A stretch of DNA of 64,000 bases from Chytridium lagenaria (lineage: Eukaryota; Chytridiomycota; Chytridiomycetes; Chytridiales; Chytridiaceae), in the NCBI GenBank assembly GCA_025449115.1, contig JAHLKC010000045.1, positions 186,001 through 250,000 on the forward strand. The letters are read 5' to 3'. Shown here one piece after another: positions 11,548 to 23,145 of the stretch. Numbering within the stretch: position 1 is the first letter of the stretch; every line of letters begins with the position of its first letter. The notes under the pieces were generated by a model that saw nothing but the letters and a program-made list of their open reading frames with translations, ran no database searches and was not told where the DNA came from. The position numbers were made by a program, and so were the translations under genes.

Positions 11548-13149
11548 ATGACGATGATGCCTCCCTGGCGTGCCTTGAGGCTAATCGCCTCCTGTTGCTC
11601 GTTGCGCCTTTACTGTACAGTCTCTTGAATGTCGCGCACACTGCTCCCGTCGGAGAAGGAGATGCAGCTACAGCTGCCCCGCTTACACCTGCGCCTGCAC
11701 CTGCCGCTGCACCTATCCAACTTCAGCAAGACGGTGCCAATTCTAAATACTACGGTGTCGAGACGATCCCTGAAGGCCAAACCATCACTCCCGAGGACCT
11801 TAACCGCAAAGCCAAAGAAGCACATTCGCAGTACGCTATGCGCCATAACGCTTTGAAGCGAGAAAAACAGCAAGAAATGAAGGCTTGGAAAGCGGCCAAA
11901 AATGAGGCGAAAAAAAAAGGCGAGGCATTTGACCAGCCGAAACCCAAACAGGCGCCGAGAATGCCCGCCATGATGTCTGCTATGGCTGTCGACAACAAGG
12001 TCTACTATCACACCTCTGGAAACAACAGGAACGATCCGGCCACTACAACTATCGTCGCGGAGGCATGTGGCCCGCAGGGCCATCGAACGGGAGGAAAATG
12101 TGCTGAAATGGGGTCATGAATCTCATGGCGAAGGACATTCGAAATGCTAATCCCGGCCTCGATAATGCAGGAGTCAAGGCAGCGTTAGAAGCGAAAATGA
12201 ACGGTGCTAAATCGACAGCTTTCGGGTTTCCCGGAGGAAACGATAAAATTCGCCCTAAACCCCACAAGGCTTGTGGTAAAGATGATGAGCCGGGTTGTAA
12301 GCAAGTACTGGCCGCCACTGGAGTCACTGACCAAGTTCGGATGAATATGGGCATGCAAGGGTTTCAAAACGACGGTAATGCAAATACTGGAGGAGGAAGA
12401 GGTGGAAGAGGTGGAAGGGGAGGTGGAGGTGGAGGTGGAGGTGGAAGGGGAGAGGTGGAGGTGGAAGGGGAGGTGGAGGAGGTGGAAGGGGAGGTGGAGG
12501 AGGTGGAGGTGGAAGGGAGGTGGAGGAGGTGGAGGTGGAAGGGAGGAGGTGGAGGTGGAAGGGGAGGTGGAGGAGTGGAGTGGAAGGGGAGGAGGTGGAG
12601 GTGGAAGGGGAGGAGGTGGAGGAGTTGGAAGGGGAGGTGGACGTGGAGGTGGACGTAGGAAGAGGAGGTGGACGTGGCGGAGGAAGGGGCTCCGCTGGAC
12701 CCGCAGCCAGCTGTAGCTTACGTCGCCGAGATCTTGACTCTATAACCAACGAAACCCATCCTCTAACCCGCGCACGACTGATGAGAAGAGCCACTTCATG
12801 TGGTGCCCCAAAACAGACGAAGGGACCTAAGAAGAGCCGAGGTGCAGCAGTTAAAGTTAAAGGATCTCGTAAAGCGGCTGTCGCGAAACGCCCTCGTGAA
12901 AAATCTGCATCAAAACGTCCTACTCGTGGAAAGGCTACAACACAACGCCCTGGTCGTGGAAAGGCTGCAGGGAAGCCTACTCGAAAGGCTGCAGTTAAGA
13001 GTCCCGCTGGAAAGGCTGTACCGAAACGTCCTGCTCGTCAAAAGGCTGCAGCAAAAAGCCCTACTCGTCAAAAGACTGCACCGAAACCTCAACCTGGTCG
13101 TACAGCACCTCGACAAGGCCCAGCCGCGACAAAAAAACGACGTGGTTAA
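11548..13149 (+). CDS. secreted deaminase-like protein with Gly/Arg repeat and basic histone-like tail
   Basis: Starts at ATG 11548; a hydrophobic signal-peptide segment (RLLLLVAPLLYSLL) follows after a one-base frame break near 11590, ending at about 11645. A charged helical stretch (11780-11960) precedes a compact domain with two features of the nucleic-acid/nucleotide deaminase fold: a Cys-Ala-Glu triad at 12099-12107 and two cysteines at 12272-12274 and 12296-12298 (C-x7-C) followed by a short hydrophobic helix. In deaminases the (H/C)AE and PCxxC motifs bind zinc and supply the catalytic Glu. One base appears missing in the G run at 12110-12113. Gly-rich sequence (12388-12710) follows, then a Lys/Arg/Ala/Pro tail with degenerate 11-12-residue repeats, as in histone H1, to TAA 13147-13149. 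Fungal secreted deaminases of polymorphic-toxin type are known; substrate here is unknown. The gene is expected to be secreted yet carries a DNA-binding-like tail, which is odd. Confidence 0.6.
12388..12710 (+). repeat. GGAGGTGGA minisatellite (Gly/Arg-rich coding repeat)
   Basis: About 320 nt built from GGAGGTGGA, GGTGGAAGG and GGGGAGGTGG units, highly purine-biased. In one frame it codes Gly-Gly-Arg repeats, in others Glu/Val or Trp/Lys/Arg. The flanking frames imply the Gly/Arg reading. Exact copy number and frame inside the tract cannot be trusted. Confidence 0.85.
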
Positions 13150-13976
13150 ACATCTTCCCTAACGAAATTTCATCGCACTTTCTGTTATACTTGTTATAAA
13201 TTAGAAAAAGGTCTCGATGTTTTGCATATGAACAATGCGTAATAAATTAATGATGAGAGAAATGTTAGTTAACATTCACTGGGATGAATGAAAAAAATCC
13301 TCTGTGGGAAAAGGAGACGTGGTAGTTTTGGGTGTTGGCAGTGCAGTCTAGTTTTCAGATCAGAAGGCAACCACAATAGAAGGAGTGACAGAATCTAGAG
13401 AAAGTGGAGGGTCTGCAAGGGAGAGGAAAGAAGTGAATGCCGACAGAGAATGATCCCTAAGGATCATCCGGGGCAGGGATTGCAAAGGAACTTGGAATCC
13501 CTGACGACGAGTGAGGTCAGTACCCACAGTAGGACGTGGAGAAGAGCAATTTAAAGATGGCGGTTGGAAAAAAATAACTTACAATTAATAATATTTATTA
13601 TTCTATTTTATAAAATCGCACAACTTGCTAATAGGGAGGTCACCACGGGAGCCCAGCTGCCAAGAGGAAGGAGCTGCCTGAGCCAGTGGGTGGTGCCTGA
13701 GCCAGTGGGAGCCACCAAGAGTGGTATAAACGAGGGACCACAATGGCTGTTTAAAAGAAGAAGAGATGGGTAGATATAAGTATCAGTGGTTTGTTTCAGG
13801 ATGTTGGATTGTTTGAGTGGGTGCGGAGTTCGGATGGAGATGCTGTGGCCATACAAAAGTTGAGGTGGAGCTCACATGTTTAAATGTGCATATATAGAAA
13901 TGATATATAGACATTATAGCGCAAATGGTACCTTTTTTCGCTTTTCAAATTCCGACAGGATTGTTGAAAGTTGTAG
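13150..13976. other. intergenic region
   Basis: Downstream of the deaminase-like gene and upstream of the coiled-coil gene. It holds a short imperfect duplication, GAGCCAGTGGG at about 13680 and 13698. I see no tRNA, ORF with domain, or promoter motif. Confidence 0.5.
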
Positions 13977-16225
13977 ATGAAACGGCACCCTCTGCAACAA
14001 GAAATCGAGAATCATGAGAGGACGGTGGCGGCAATTGAGAGGGAGATTCTGCATATGAGGGAACGTTTTGAAGAGGTATTGAGAGGGGAGGAGGTGGGTG
14101 CCAGGAAAGAGGTTGGGGTGTGGGAGGCGGAAGAGAGGTTGCGAGCGGAAGAAAGAGTAAGGGAGTGTGAGGAGGTGAGTTGTGTGTGTGTTTCTTTAAT
14201 GAAGGAGGATGGATATAAATCAATGCAAAGATGTTAGGAGTATAGAAGCTAAGCTACATATTTTGATTTATATCCCTATCTCTACGTATTAGGAACTCGA
14301 ACGCCTGAAATCTCAACGCCGGAAGTCCAGAGAAACCATGAGCCGCGTCAATTCTCTTTCTTCCTTATCGTCAATGCGGTCAAAATCGGGAGTGCCGCAT
14401 ATAACTCGGTGGCGGTGCGGGATGCGACATTGAGAAGTTTCATGACGAGCAGAGAGAAAAACGGATTGCGAGACAAAGAAGACTGGAAGAGGTGCAGCAG
14501 GGTGGAAGGGGGTTGGAGGGGAAGCGGAACGATTCTGGGTTGGGTTGTGAGGGCAAATTGCTGGGCAATGACGGCTTGGGTGGGAGAGTACCGAGATTCC
14601 TGGAAGAGGTTTGGGGAGGGTGGGGGTGGCGATGGAGATGAGGTTGTAGATGGCTCGTTGGGGACAGGGGGGTTTGGAGTGAAAATCGTGATGGAGAGAG
14701 AGCACGCACGGGTCGCTTTTGACGCCATCTTCTATAAGTGATGCGAGTGCACCTGGAACCATCACTTCAATCTCTGACGTTGATGGCCAAACTGCATTAC
14801 CGCTCACCCCAATTACGACAAGCGAGCCAACTTCTGAAGCGGGGACGATGAATACAAGAGAGGATTTATTTTACACATCGATCGAAATGAAATGCCTGAA
14901 CCTCCCATGTATCTGTTGTCGCAAGGAAGGAGGGACATTTCGGATTTCGCAGACGACGCCTATCCTTCTCTCTTAATAAGGCCTAATCACTTAATGTTGG
15001 GGTTGGAGTTGAGGAGGAATTTGAGGGCTGACAACACAAAATCCAAGACGGGCGCTATCTTGCCGCAGAATGAGATGTATGGGGATGATGTCATCGAATC
15101 GACCGATTTAGATGATCTGGAGGATGTGCCAGGGAAAGAGCAACCACTCGAGAAGTTTACAGAAGAAAGCTGCACTACGGGTTCATCGGTCAGGTCGTCC
15201 TCGCCACCCAAAGATTCCGATGCTTCAGATCCAAGGGAATCCGAGACTTCATCACGCAAAGCTCAAGAAGATATCACTTGGGATGAGGCCGCCATAAGTT
15301 CTGACAAGATCATACCGGTACTTGCAGAGATTGAGCCTCCGCTGAGACGGTTTCTCTCGACCGCGGCGAACGCGGGTGATCAGCATTCAACCTCGTTCCT
15401 TCTAGACGATAGGAATGAGGGGACGCCAGAGCCTCTTTTTATGAATTTGGACGATTTGGGAGAGTCGATCATTCTGGATGCGGTGAGGATGGAGGATTCT
15501 GTTGTGGAGATAAACGATGATTCTGAAAGGAATTCGGTGACGAGTGTCGCAAGCTCTCATGCATCTTCTGTCGGGGAGAATGGTGGATGGAAGAGCCCAA
15601 ATGATGGGGAAGAGACGCCAACAATAGCTAAACGTACGATTGGGGCGAAGTTCGTCACTTCTTTGTTGGGTGTGCCGGAGGGTGGCCAGGGAGCGAGTGT
15701 TACGGTGGAGACGGATACGACCGCAGGACCGTCTGTTGCAAGGACTTCAGCTGATTCGGGATCTATGAATCTTATGTCGAATTCGTCGACTCTTACCACA
15801 GGTGCCGCCTTTGAGTTTAAAAGTGAGGTGGAGGGCTTACCTGAGCCTTTATCTTCACCACCGGCTGAATATTCTGATGTTGGCGCATTTGGACCGTCAT
15901 CACCACCGTCGCCAAAGAGATCAATTTGGGAAGAGTTCTTCCTCCGTGGAGAGGACCATCACTGAGAAGAAATTCAGTATCGAATACGAACCCTGTGGTG
16001 GTGACTGGTGGAAACTTAGCGCCTGCTGTGGAGCCTAGTGACTCGCGGTCGGCGTTTAAGTGGTCGTCTAGGTCTTTATCTCCCACAAGGTCGATTTTAA
16101 GGGGTGGAGTAAGGGAATTGATGGGAAGGAAGGAGGGTGGTGGGGCGGGGAGGCGCGTTGTTTCATCAGCGATGGCCCAAATCGACTTCTGTAAAAAAGG
16201 GGTGGCATGGACGTATTCTAAATAA
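13977..16225 (+). CDS. coiled-coil, Ser/Glu-rich protein of unknown function
   Basis: Not recognised. The first supported exon (ATG 13977 to 14174) is a heptad-rich helix (EIENHERTVAAIEREILHMR). An intron at 14175-14292 has GT/AG ends with phase 0, and the helix continues with ELERLKSQRRKSRE. At 14429-14500 a further helix KFHDEQREKRIARQRRLEEVQQ lies in another frame. The C-terminal two thirds are acidic and Ser/Thr-rich, probably disordered (for example DVIESTDLDDLEDV and SVRSSSPPKDSDAS), with the last long frame ending at TAA 16225. Five or more frame changes occur (near 14405, 14425, 14700, 14890, 15950), nearly all consistent with single missing bases. The start could lie upstream because an acceptor-like TAG precedes 13977. 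Coding identity rests on the helical pattern and the long frame 14892-15965. Confidence 0.5.
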
Positions 16226-16243
16226 TCGATGCGGTGGGAATAA

Positions 16244-17524
16244 TCAAGAGATTGCTGATGATAATAAATATATATTCACACAGGTGATTTTATACAAAAA
16301 AAAGGCGCGACTTTGACAGTTGATGTATCGAATGTAAAGACTTGTCTCGGAGATGAGGGGTTTGAACTTTAAGAGAACCTCTAGGGCTTTCCAATCTCCC
16401 TCTCGAAGTCTTATGAGTACAGGAACGGAGTTCTCGTCAGTGTAATATTCGTCTAGCAATGCCTTTGCGGCCATCTTTTCATCAAAGTTGACGCTTTGCA
16501 AGAAGTAAAGTGGTTGAAGGAAGGCTTCCTCTGACCGCGACAGTCCAGGGAGGAGGATCTCTTCGTCTGCAGGCAGGACATGTGGAGGATACACCTCGTC
16601 CACGACAAAAACTTTTTGACAAGAGAGAAACAGGCGCGGGGAGCTCAGGATCCGGTCACCCGCAGACCGAATCTTTTGAAATGTTTCTATTCCGTGCTGC
16701 TCACGCAGGTAAAGCATATATCCGACGTCCTTCTCAAAGCCCAATGAAGTCGTAAATTCGTCGAACCATGCGTTGACCCAAGGATCTCTCGGGAATGCCC
16801 CCAAGAACCAAGGCTCGATTGACGGCACGCGAGTGTTGAACGTGAATTCTGAGTAATGGAACGCAAAGCTTCCTAGACCTCGCTCCCGTTGTTGAAGGTT
16901 GTGAAGAAAATGTAGAGGTTGTGTAAGGATCAGGTAGGGATCCACCCAGATCCCGCCATGCTCATTTATCAACGCGAGACGAAACCAATCCATCTGGAGA
17001 GATGACGGGAGCGTGGCAAATCTATGGGGAGGTTCTGATGTAACAAAGTCCCAGACTGTTTTTGGAGTCAAAAGCTTTACTTGATGGTCTGGGTTAAGAC
17101 GACGCCACCCTATCACACAGCTTTTAACGAAAACTGGGATATCGGTATCGTTTGGAAAGTACGTCCAGATTTTTTTGGGTATGGTGCGAGTGTTGGGATC
17201 TGTCAAGGCCTCCAAAACCCTGACATCTCCCTCGGCCTCAACCGCAACCGACGATTCAGGAAAGGTGTCTGGGGATGAAATTACTGAGGAGAATGCAAAT
17301 CGGAGCCCCAGAAAGAACAGTGTAGTCATAACAAGAATCGAAATCCGCGGCCTACGTTGCCTGACTAATGCCATAATTGGCTTCGAGAAGCTCGCCCGAG
17401 GACGCCATCTCATTTTCTTGGTAAGTCGGCCAGAAGTTATTTGGCACTTGGTATTGCCCTTTTGTTTTGAATTATCTCCTGGAATCCATTCCGAAACCAT
17501 ATTTTTCGTCAAGGAAGTCGCCAT
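16244..17524 (-). CDS. type II membrane glycosyltransferase (capsule-synthesis/OCH1-like)
   Basis: A 426-codon unbroken frame from ATG 17524. A basic N-terminus is followed by one membrane anchor at about residues 60-80 (ISILVMTTLFFLGLRFAFSS), the usual architecture of Golgi glycosyltransferases. The luminal domain starts IPKKIWTYFPNDTDIPVFVK, then the CxxxWxxxNPDHxV block, SLQMDWFRLALINEHGGIWVD (acceptor/nucleotide-sugar site; the Asp of WVD is the expected metal-site position) and a conserved NFDEKMAA region. This pattern is that of the capsular-polysaccharide-synthesis/Gly-transferase-sugar families, which transfer hexoses onto glycans of cell wall or surface glycoproteins. The classical DxD is reduced to a single Asp in this copy. 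The last about 30 residues (YINCQSRAFFLYK...) look unlike the family and may be read-through past an unrecognised splice site. Sugar donor and acceptor are unknown. Confidence 0.8.
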   Translation of the reverse strand: MATSLTKNMVSEWIPGDNSKQKGNTKCQITSGRLTKKMRWRPRASFSKPIMALVRQRRPRISILVMTTLFFLGLRFAFSSVISSPDTFPESSVAVEAEGDVRVLEALTDPNTRTIPKKIWTYFPNDTDIPVFVKSCVIGWRRLNPDHQVKLLTPKTVWDFVTSEPPHRFATLPSSLQMDWFRLALINEHGGIWVDPYLILTQPLHFLHNLQQRERGLGSFAFHYSEFTFNTRVPSIEPWFLGAFPRDPWVNAWFDEFTTSLGFEKDVGYMLYLREQHGIETFQKIRSAGDRILSSPRLFLSCQKVFVVDEVYPPHVLPADEEILLPGLSRSEEAFLQPLYFLQSVNFDEKMAAKALLDEYYTDENSVPVLIRLREGDWKALEVLLKFKPLISETSLYIRYINCQSRAFFLYKITCVNIYLLSSAIS

Positions 17525-17649
17525 GGCGATCCCGTGCTTTAATTCTACATATTAATACTCTCTTTTTGAAAAGATTTACAGGGCGCGAACCGTAATAATT
17601 TGTTTATTTGCGATGGGTACTGATTTGCAACAGCGGAGAATAATCAAAC

Positions 17650-18073
17650 TCAAACAAAGCCTGACTTTATTCCGTAGACTTTGGTGTGGCCCTCCGCAGA
17701 GTACTCTTTTTGCATGATGTCCTGAGCCATCTCGTACGCCTTACGGTAAGGATCATAGGGTTGAGGCTCTTCTTCCTCGGTAGGAGGAAGATGTTGGTAT
17801 TCCTGGGCCGTCACGCCCATGTCTTGCCATCGATGAAGGCGCTGCTCTTCCTCCTTGTGATTTCCGCGGAAGCGAAAAGTCGTCCCTGGCATGTAGATAA
17901 TGTTCTCGGTGTGCTGAGACAGCGATTCTGCGGCGATTTGACTGGCTCTTTCTATTATTCGGTAAAACCTTTTACATTCCGGAGAATAGACTGAGTACTG
18001 CTGCAAGGTCGCTAGCCCTCTGTCGCTTGTGGGCGTGGGTTGGCTTTGGAATGTGGTGAAAAAACTCCATGAG
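17650..18073 (-). CDS. small hypothetical protein
   Basis: A frame of about 140 codons ending at 17650. It reads through SPECKRFYRIIERASQIAAE, a conserved-looking YMPGTTFRFRG, then RLHRWQDMGVTAQEYQHLPP, an acidic patch and KAYEMAQDIMQKEY. No domain is recognised. The frame has no ATG before residue 63; the only nearby ATG (18071-18069, MEFF) is in another frame, so one or two base errors near the start are likely. Small size, mixed charge and a His-Trp-rich centre leave its role open. Placed between the glycosyltransferase start and the XRRA1-like gene end, all on the same strand. Confidence 0.45.
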
Positions 18074-18241
18074 AGATGCAAAAAATGGGAGTGGCTAATG
18101 TAAAAGAGGTCCTTTTTATAAGATTTCTTTTATGTCTCCCAACGCGTCATCAATCTAATTCCAAGAACGCGTCACAAAATTCGCAATCCTCCCCTCCACT
18201 ACAGAGAAAAAGCCTAACATTTATAACAGGGCAAGACGAGT

Positions 18242-21200
18242 TCAAAATGGCTTATTGAGGTACGCGAGCCTCTTTTCGGCGGCATCAGTGTACCTCTGTT
18301 CGATTCTCGTGTACTCGTCTTTAACATCTTCAAAGAGTCTTGAAGAGTTCGGGATATGCCTTTGTAGCGCGTCGCTTTTAAGGATGGTGTCTGTAGGATG
18401 TATGTTTGTTAACGACCCCTCGCATAATGCATAAAGAAACAACAACTCGGAAAGAGTTGCGTAATGAACCAGACCGAGCAAGTAACGAAAAAAGATCTCA
18501 CCTAGATTCGCTTCTATAAGAATAATCTTCTGATCAACTTTTGCCATCATCTTCTTTAACTCTCCAAACTCATCCCTCCCAGCTCCTCCCCTCCTACCCT
18601 TTCTCCCCGCTCTCCTCCTGTACTCCTCTACTCTCTTCTCCGCAAGTGCGACCGCATCCATCGGCACCACCACGTCATTCTCCACAATCGTCACCCGTTC
18701 ACCCTCTCCATCCCTTCCTCTCCTCGATATCCTTTCCACCTTGCCTCATCTCCTCCCTCGCCATCTCCTCCTCAAACTCCTCATCCTCTCCCATCCTCCC
18801 CGCATCATCATCTCTTCCTCCTCCCTCCCTTTATCCTTCCAACCTCCGCTCCAAGTTTCGCAACTACCTCCCTCGCTTCATCATCTCCGAACACTCCCAT
18901 CTCCCCGTACCCCTTAATAGTCTCAACACCACCCGTCTTCATTACCCCTTCACCTTTGACGCCTTCTCCCTAACCCTCTTCGCCTCCTCCTCCTCCCTTC
19001 TCTTCACCTCCGCCTCCCTCTCAACAGCAGCTTGCGCCGCATACGTCGTCCACATTGTATTTGCAGGCGACACAAAACCACTTGGTTCAGGCTTCAACTT
19101 GACGGCGTCTTCATCTTCCCCTTCCTCCCGTCACAGCCGTCACAAGAGCTCTTCTATCTCTTGTCGGTGGGTTGCCTCCAACCCCTCCAATACGTCCTGT
19201 CTCTGTATCGTAAGTTCCAGGGGATGGTCCCACCACCTCCTTAACTTCCTCCTTTACAACTCTCACCTCCTCTTTTGCTCTTCGTGTTGACGCAAAAGTC
19301 GGTTTTGCGTAACTCTCCTCTAACACTCTCCAATATGACACAGGGTTCCAAAGTGCGTGTCGCAAGGCTCTCACAGATTGTTGTAATGATCCAGGGAATA
19401 AGTGGCCTTCCGAATTTTAGCATTTCGCAACGTCACATCATCATCTGAGAAAGTAGATTCTGTGTCCGTGTCAGAGTCCTGGGGTGGTGACGCGTCAGAG
19501 GGAGTGGCATCTTCGTCGGAAGTGGAAACATCATCTTCGTCAACAGTATAGTCATCATCATCATCCAGATTTCCGGAAGTGATATGAACGCTCGTGATAA
19601 ATGTATTGTCAACAGCTTTAGGGTCGAATGTAAGGGATGACTTTGAAGTTTGTTTGGAACCATTCTTCTCTTCAACCACCTCAACGGCTTCCACAACGTT
19701 GATGACAGGTTCCTCACTGGCCCCTCAACCGCTAAAACTGGAATATTCATATCACTTTTCTGCACGTCTTTCACCTCCTCCAAGACTTCCGTTCCACTTT
19801 CCAAAACTTCGTCCCCAGCTTCCATCTCTAACCTCCTCTGCCGTTCCAAAGCCTCCCCAATTGCTATAATTCTCTCTTTTCGTTCCCGTTCCTTTCGCTC
19901 CTCCCGTTCCGACTCCCGTCTTGCCATCTTCCGCTCCTTTAGTGTCAAAATTCGTCCAGCGCGTACTGTTGCTCTCACGTCCTCCTCTGTCATCGTGACA
20001 TCTCGACGGCGTGTTCCTTCTTCTCGACGTTTAGCTGTGATAGCTTGGAGGTCGTCGTGCACTTTGTGACGGAGATGAGGTTTTTGGACGCGACGGAGGG
20101 AGGGGCCTTGATCTGTGGGGGCGAGGGCGTAGTAGGTGTCTTGGAGTAGAGGGAGTTTTTGGTGGAAGGAGAGGTCGGCGATTTGAATGGCGTAGAGGTT
20201 GGGGAGGATGTCGAGAGGGTTGAAGTCAAAGTATCCAAGAACTAAATTAACAGATACAATAAAGTCATTAATAACACGCGTAAAGGAAGAATATTATTAT
20301 TAATGGTAAAACTTGTGTGGGAATACAAAGTCGAACGGAAATCCATAAAAAAGGAATAAACGTACCATCATCTCCGACGTCCTCTTTACCTCGAATCCCG
20401 ATAACGCCCCCTCGTTTCTTAACGATTGGGTTCCCATCAATCATTACTCTCCTCAACGCCGGTAACCACACGATACCCATCAATCCAGCAGGTGTGTCAA
20501 CGAAGTTATTCGAAATATTGAGCTCTTCGAGTTTTTTGAAACCGTCGTATTTGTCTTCACCGGGGAGCGGGGTACGAGGAGTTGAGGGGGCAGACGTTGA
20601 AATAGGTGGCGGGGCAAGGAATTCGAAGGTGCGGAAACGGTTGGAGGAGATATTGAGAATGCGGAGGCTGAATACGGGTTCCGTTTTCGGTTTTAAGAAA
20701 TTCCATAAGTACATAAAGAAATAAATACGTAAATAACGAAGGTATAAAGGGAGATGAATAAATCCCATTAAAAAGAAGTACGTGTAAAACTTTCGAGAGA
20801 TAATTTACCTTGGCAAAGTTCCTAACACGAACATTGATTCAGCACTTTCCAGCCAGTTATTTTCCAGATTCATATTTTCCAATCTCTCAAATGCGACTAC
20901 CATCTGCTCTACTTTCCAAAGGCTCCCACCCACCGTTGTCGAGGGGCTAGGTCCCGCTTTATCATTAACAGACATCGCAATAGATTCAGGTTGTGATGAA
21001 TTTTGATGCGGTGAAGGTCTACCAGGCGAAGCATCAGTCGCTGCGTTATTCGCTGCAGATCCATGTGGTGATGCTGTTTCCCTGTAGAACGAGTGAAGGT
21101 GATTTTTCGAGTGGATGTGGTGACGCGTTGGTCTCGGATTGTGGAGGTTGCGAGGACATGTGTGTGGAGCCGAGGTTGCCCGTTGAAGTGGTATTTTTAG

Positions 21201-23029
21201 ATTGATGGCTGCTTCCTTTAAAGTAATAAGGCATAAGGGATAGCGTGTAAACTTACGCGGCGAATGGTTAGAGGTGGATGCAGAAGAGGGGTGAAAGCTA
21301 GATGCACGGTTTACTTGCGATGAAACACTACCGTTTTCGCCTTGTAAAATATGTTTTAGACAAATCGAGAGTAATATGACATACTGGCTGACTTTCCATC
21401 TGTGCTAAGACTGGGTTCGGAACTAGGTAGCGACGCTCCGGCTACAGCAATGTTACTAAAATAAAAATAGTCTTCAATCACTCTTACAAACGCTATGCTG
21501 ATCCATTTGACTTGACGTTGAAGCCTTTTCAGATTGTACTTGTTCCGAAATGGATTGACGACCTACACTCTCCTTCCCAGGCTGTTCACTTTCCACCTCT
21601 TTTGTTTGAACCTTTGCAAAATCTCCTGTATCCACAATCTCCAATGCAATAACTTCTCCTTCCTCTGTAGCCTCTGTTCCCTCAATAGACTTTCTTCCCG
21701 CCTCCTCAACCACTTTTTCCTCGACTACATTAACACCTGCTCCCTGCTCCTCCTCCATATCGCCTCTCACAAATGCATCCAACATGGCCACTTGGGTCGG
21801 CAAAATCAATTCAATGACACGATCCCTCCATCTCGACATGTCTAAAAGGTCAAGCGGAAGGTTCTTAATCTTATTGGACGTGACTTCCAAATGCTTCAAT
21901 TTCGGAAGCGTCGCAAGAACGATAAGTGTGGCTTCAGATACATGATTGTAAGAGAGATCGAGATACTTTTAAATAAAGTCAGCCACATCAAAATGCAAAG
22001 GTTGTACCTCTAATATTGGGAATCTTCCTTCGATTTCAAGATCTAGGTGACGAATTTTGTTGAATGGGAGATGTAGGCTTCGTAAGCCCGGTAAAGCACC
22101 GAGTCTGGCCATCGGCAGTGCATTTTCACCGGCTCGGAGTGTGTGGAGCTTAGTAAAGAGGCTGAGGTCGTCTTCGATAACGTATTTTAATTGTTGGTTC
22201 GACGCGTCGAGCACGTAGACGTCGTCAGGGTCTTCAGCGGGAGCTTTGTTAAGCTAAATATGATCAAAATAAATGTTGAACGCAACAAAACCAATGCACA
22301 GGTTAATTGATTATGAAATACAATGAACGACTGTAACGTAGAAGATCGACTCACCAAAAAGAACCCATCCAACACATGCGGAACCTCTTCATATTTATCC
22401 TTTGTCCTCTTTCTCGTCACCATAGGTTTTCTAGTCACAACCACGTGCTCGTTCATCATAGCACAAGGCATGACATCCGGATACATGCCCTCCCTCGACA
22501 TTGACGCTCTAGGTGTCCGTATATTCCCCCTTAAAATATCATACTCTTTCGGTTTGACCACAGCCTTGCTCGTTCCTTTTCTTATTGGCGGCAAAATCGC
22601 CGTTGCTGGTTTTTTTTGCGCTTGTTTAGGGGTTTTGCGGGAATGTGAAGGTATCCCATGTGGAATAGCAAAAGGTTTTGGGGAGGCTTTGTCGTTGGAT
22701 GAGGCTGCGGATGGGTCGAGATTTGGAAGATGTTTGCTATCATTTAGATTCAAGGCGTTTGGAGTCCAAGGACCCATAGATCGGTTCGTGTTGGTGGAGG
22801 GTCGTTGAGCAGTGGGATCACCTGATGGGTTATCCATAAACTGCACGCCTCCTGATCCATCTCCCGCCCGTTCGTTAAGGAAGCTCGCAGAAGATGTTTT
22901 TCGATGATCATCTGTGAGTGAAGATGGGTTAAGGGTATCCCCATTATTGTTGTTGTTTTCCTCGACGGATGGTGTACTGCTCCTCAGCAGTGGGTTGTCC
23001 CCAATATTCCCGTCACCATCATCACTCAT
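18242..23029 (-). CDS. XRRA1: XRRA1-like leucine-rich-repeat protein
   Basis: Multi-exon gene starting at ATG 23029. Exon 1 (to 22355) is disordered and ends HVLDGFFL, matching the vertebrate XRRA1 segment before its first LRR; exon 2 starts at 22253 and holds TLRAGENALPMARLGALPGL (XRRA1 has a similar 'INASENLLPLEAFHTFPALK'), then YLDLSYNHVSEATL, NMNLENNWLESAESMFVLG, RILNISSNRFRTF, ALRRVMIDGNPIV and a cap with LPLLQDTYYAL. The C-terminal half is Glu/Lys-rich coiled coil (19700-20060), an acidic linker, NPVSYWRVLEESYAKPT (about 19320) and a last exon DTILKSDALQRHIP, ending at 18242. XRRA1 family members are conserved in organisms with motile cilia; a flagellar or DNA-repair role is inferred only. 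Introns with matching phase: 22354-22254, about 22006-21970, 20810-20672 and 18500-18386. Several one-base frame breaks occur. Confidence 0.72.
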
Positions 23030-23145
23030 TGAAGGATTTGTCACAGTGTCAAAATATACAATGCATTATGTGTAACATAGAAACCGATTGCGTGGCATCA
23101 CCAATCCTCCATCCATCATCGACGCCCATAAAAGCATTACCCGTC
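23030..23145. promoter_or_regulatory. short divergent promoter between XRRA1-like and F-box/ankyrin genes
   Basis: Only 116 bp separate the two divergent ATGs (23029 on the minus strand, 23146 on the plus strand). Both genes must share or overlap core promoters. No TATA element is visible. Confidence 0.5.

Noticed and set aside
18541..19290. Long Ser/Pro/Leu-rich open frame on the + strand (249 codons)
   Set aside because: It is antisense to the coiled-coil part of the XRRA1-like gene, where Glu/Lys codons read backwards give Ser/Pro/Leu. The minus-strand frames have coherent helical sequence and family motifs.
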